Notes under the pieces: generated by a model
Databases searched by the model: none
The model's input: the letters and a program-made list of their open reading frames with translations, nothing else
What the model was told of the DNA's origin: nothing
DNA from: an uncultured Clostridia bacterium
GTDB taxonomy: Bacteria; Bacillota_A; Clostridia; Christensenellales; Borkfalkiaceae
DNA: 6,219 nt
Reading direction: 5' to 3'
Assembly (NCBI GenBank): GCA_934292955.1
Contig: CAKQXZ010000104.1
Span: 1-6,219, forward strand
Translations under genes and position numbers: made by a program
Part shown: one piece after another, positions 5,105-6,219 of the stretch
Layout: each line of letters starts with the position of its first letter
Position numbering within the stretch: the stretch's first letter is position 1

Positions 5105-5935
5105 TTAACGCAGATATATATAAGCAAAAATGCCTACCCACTGCACGACCGCGCCGAACAACACGAACAAATGCCATAAAAAATGCGAAACGCGCTTATC
5201 GACCGCAAACGGAATCATACCTATCGTATAAAGCACTCCGCCGCCGAGTATCCAGAACAGCAGCGCGTAATCGTGCCGTATCGCCATAATCGGAAGAAGA
5301 ACAAGTCCGCTCCACCCGAGCGCGATATACAGCGGAAAGTGAATTTTTCTAAGCCTTGCGGGACCGAACACTGCAATCAGCGTAATGCCGACAACGATGA
5401 TAACCCATTGCACCGTAAAGAACGCAAGCCCGAAAGACTGCGGCGCATAGCACAGTAAAAGCGGCGCAAAAGTCGCCCCGATCAACAGGTAAATCGACAA
5501 GTAGTCGAATCTTCTGAAAATTCTTTTCACGGTCGAGCCGTACCTGAACGAGTGATACAAACAGCTTGCCAGAAACATTATAAACATGCCAACGCCGTAA
5601 ACTATAGCGGCAACCCGTTGCAATGTCGTTTTCGAAAAATACAACATCAACGCCAGCGCGACCACGGCAAACACCGCGCCAATCCCGTGCGAAACGGCGT
5701 TTCCTATCTCTTCGATGAGCGAACGTCTCGGCGGCATTCCGCGAAGTCTGCCCTGACTGTCACATTGCGATTTCAGAATCAATTCGGCGTCGCCGACGGC
5801 AATATTATCCTTACGTGCGATTTTCCAAGCCTTGCGCGCGTCGAGATATTCCGATTTCAGCACCTTTTTTCTCGCTTTATAATCGCACTTCAGTCGCCTT
5901 TTTTCGTCTTTATATTTTTGTTTAAGCAAGTCCAT
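5105..5935 (-). CDS. Hemolysin III / TrhA (PAQR-type) family membrane protein with basic N-terminal extension
   Basis: From this ATG there are 276 residues. Residues 73-276 match the hemolysin III family (PF03006-type, related to PAQR receptors). There are seven hydrophobic segments at about 84-101, 106-130, 143-163, 170-190, 199-219, 224-244 and 253-274. The family's metal-site-like residues are present: EEIGNAVSHG (75-84, His83), ASCLYHSF (123-130, Ser124/His128), RRFDYLSIY (141-149, Asp144) and HFLWH (251-255, His251/His255). These are inner-membrane proteins. Some were named for haemolytic activity in heterologous tests, and others are linked to membrane-energetics homeostasis; the role here is unproven. 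The oddity is a cytoplasmic, Lys/Arg-rich, probably helical extension of about 70 residues, where most relatives of about 210-220 residues start near the EE-N--SH motif. A TTG at 5941 would add two residues. The internal Met67 (ATG at 5737) lacks a good ribosome binding site. The - strand leader (about 5945-6000) is purine-rich, and I could not pin down a promoter. Confidence 0.88.
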   Translation of the reverse strand: MDLLKQKYKDEKRRLKCDYKARKKVLKSEYLDARKAWKIARKDNIAVGDAELILKSQCDSQGRLRGMPPRRSLIEEIGNAVSHGIGAVFAVVALALMLYFSKTTLQRVAAIVYGVGMFIMFLASCLYHSFRYGSTVKRIFRRFDYLSIYLLIGATFAPLLLCYAPQSFGLAFFTVQWVIIVVGITLIAVFGPARLRKIHFPLYIALGWSGLVLLPIMAIRHDYALLFWILGGGVLYTIGMIPFAVDKRVSHFLWHLFVLFGAVVQWVGIFAYIYLR

Positions 5936-6085
5936 ACGCAATCCCCGAACCTACAAATTACTTTTACCTTCTTTTCTTTTCCGTCCTTCTTTCGTATTTT
6001 TATGTATTTATAATCTTCTGCAAAAACTTTTTTATTCAAGTCGTCACGCAATCATTCTTCGCTCCACCCAACGCAAAACTCTCCC

Positions 6086-6190
6086 CGTCATCCTGAGACG
6101 TACCACTTGCCCTGCTTACGAAGGATCCAGGCGAAGCCGCACAACCAGCACCGCCGAGCCCGTACATTTCAATAATAACGCCAACCTTTT
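6086..6190 (+). repeat. Dispersed CGTCAT palindromic repeat, copy D
   Basis: CGTCATCCTGAG, a centre containing CTTGCCCTGCTTAC, then GAAGGATCC. ATCCT (6090-6094) pairs with AGGAT (6122-6126). The second hairpin GGC-GAA-GCC spans 6130-6138. About 25 extra bases (6141-6165) separate this from the tail CATTTCAATAATAACGCC and AACCTTTT, which matches copy B. It lies upstream of the hemolysin III-like gene. A 60-codon open frame through it on the - strand is a by-product of the repeat. Confidence 0.85.
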
Positions 6191-6219
6191 TAGCCTTCGC
6201 CCCGGCACAACAATCCATC

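Noticed and set aside
5552..6013. 153-codon open frame on the + strand opposite the hemolysin III-like gene
   Set aside because: It is antisense to a gene with seven clear membrane segments and family motifs. Its translation shows no recognisable features.
5942..6060. Promoter for the hemolysin III-like gene
   Set aside because: Several TTGAAT, TTGCAG and TATAAA-like hexamers occur on the - strand, but none are paired at a convincing 16-18 base spacing, so I do not call one.
6036..6218. 60-codon open frame on the - strand at the right edge
   Set aside because: It runs through palindromic repeat D and contains the SPGSFVSRASGTSQDDGE-like peptide typical of translated GTCAT-type repeats. It has no recognisable domain.
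686..6219. A novel multi-gene defence or biosynthetic system
   Set aside because: All complete genes are recognisable (hemolysin III-like, ruvC, ruvA, ruvB, queA) with their expected residues, apart from the unproven role of the membrane protein. Nothing in gene content suggests a new system; only the non-coding repeats are unusual.

Overview
This looks like an ordinary chromosomal housekeeping segment from a Firmicutes/Clostridia-like bacterium, probably an uncultivated anaerobe. The basis is the gene order ruvC-ruvA-ruvB-queA on one strand, a phosphofructokinase whose visible half resembles the long (often pyrophosphate-linked) type, GGTGA/AAGGA-type ribosome binding sites, and AT-rich spacers around genes of moderate GC. 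This placement is inference; no rRNA or other phylogenetic marker was available to test it.

Layout. At the left edge, on the + strand, lies the C-terminal half of a 6-phosphofructokinase gene (1-685). After it come three AT-only hairpins in a row and a clean intrinsic terminator (839-866). Everything else is on the - strand, converging on that gene. In transcription order (right to left) these are a seven-helix hemolysin III/TrhA-like membrane protein with an unusual basic N-terminal extension (5105-5935), ruvC (4545-5042), ruvA (3795-4385), ruvB (2273-3343) and queA (960-1982). I see no tRNA, rRNA, CRISPR array, transposase or phage gene.

Function. RuvA, RuvB and RuvC together form the Holliday-junction branch-migration and resolution machine. 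QueA makes epoxyqueuosine in tRNA and commonly accompanies ruvAB. PFK is glycolytic and is an unrelated convergent neighbour.

The proteins are conventional and show their expected catalytic residues; the spacers between them are the unusual part. The ruv-queA genes are not tightly packed: gaps of about 159, 451 and 290 bases separate them. Two families of short repeats fill these gaps. The first is a motif with a 15-base core (TATARGTCGATTATC read on +), found once in the 3' flank of each of ruvC, ruvA, ruvB and queA, always in the same orientation; two of the copies form terminator-like hairpins. The second is a four-copy palindromic element of about 65-105 bases (CGTCATYCTGAG...GAAGGATCC...), a variant of a dispersed repeat known from many bacterial genomes, with a conserved second hairpin whose arm sequence differs between copies. 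The queA start also carries an exact 18-base duplication. I found no new multi-gene defence or metabolic system here. The 3'-flank motif is the best candidate for something undescribed.
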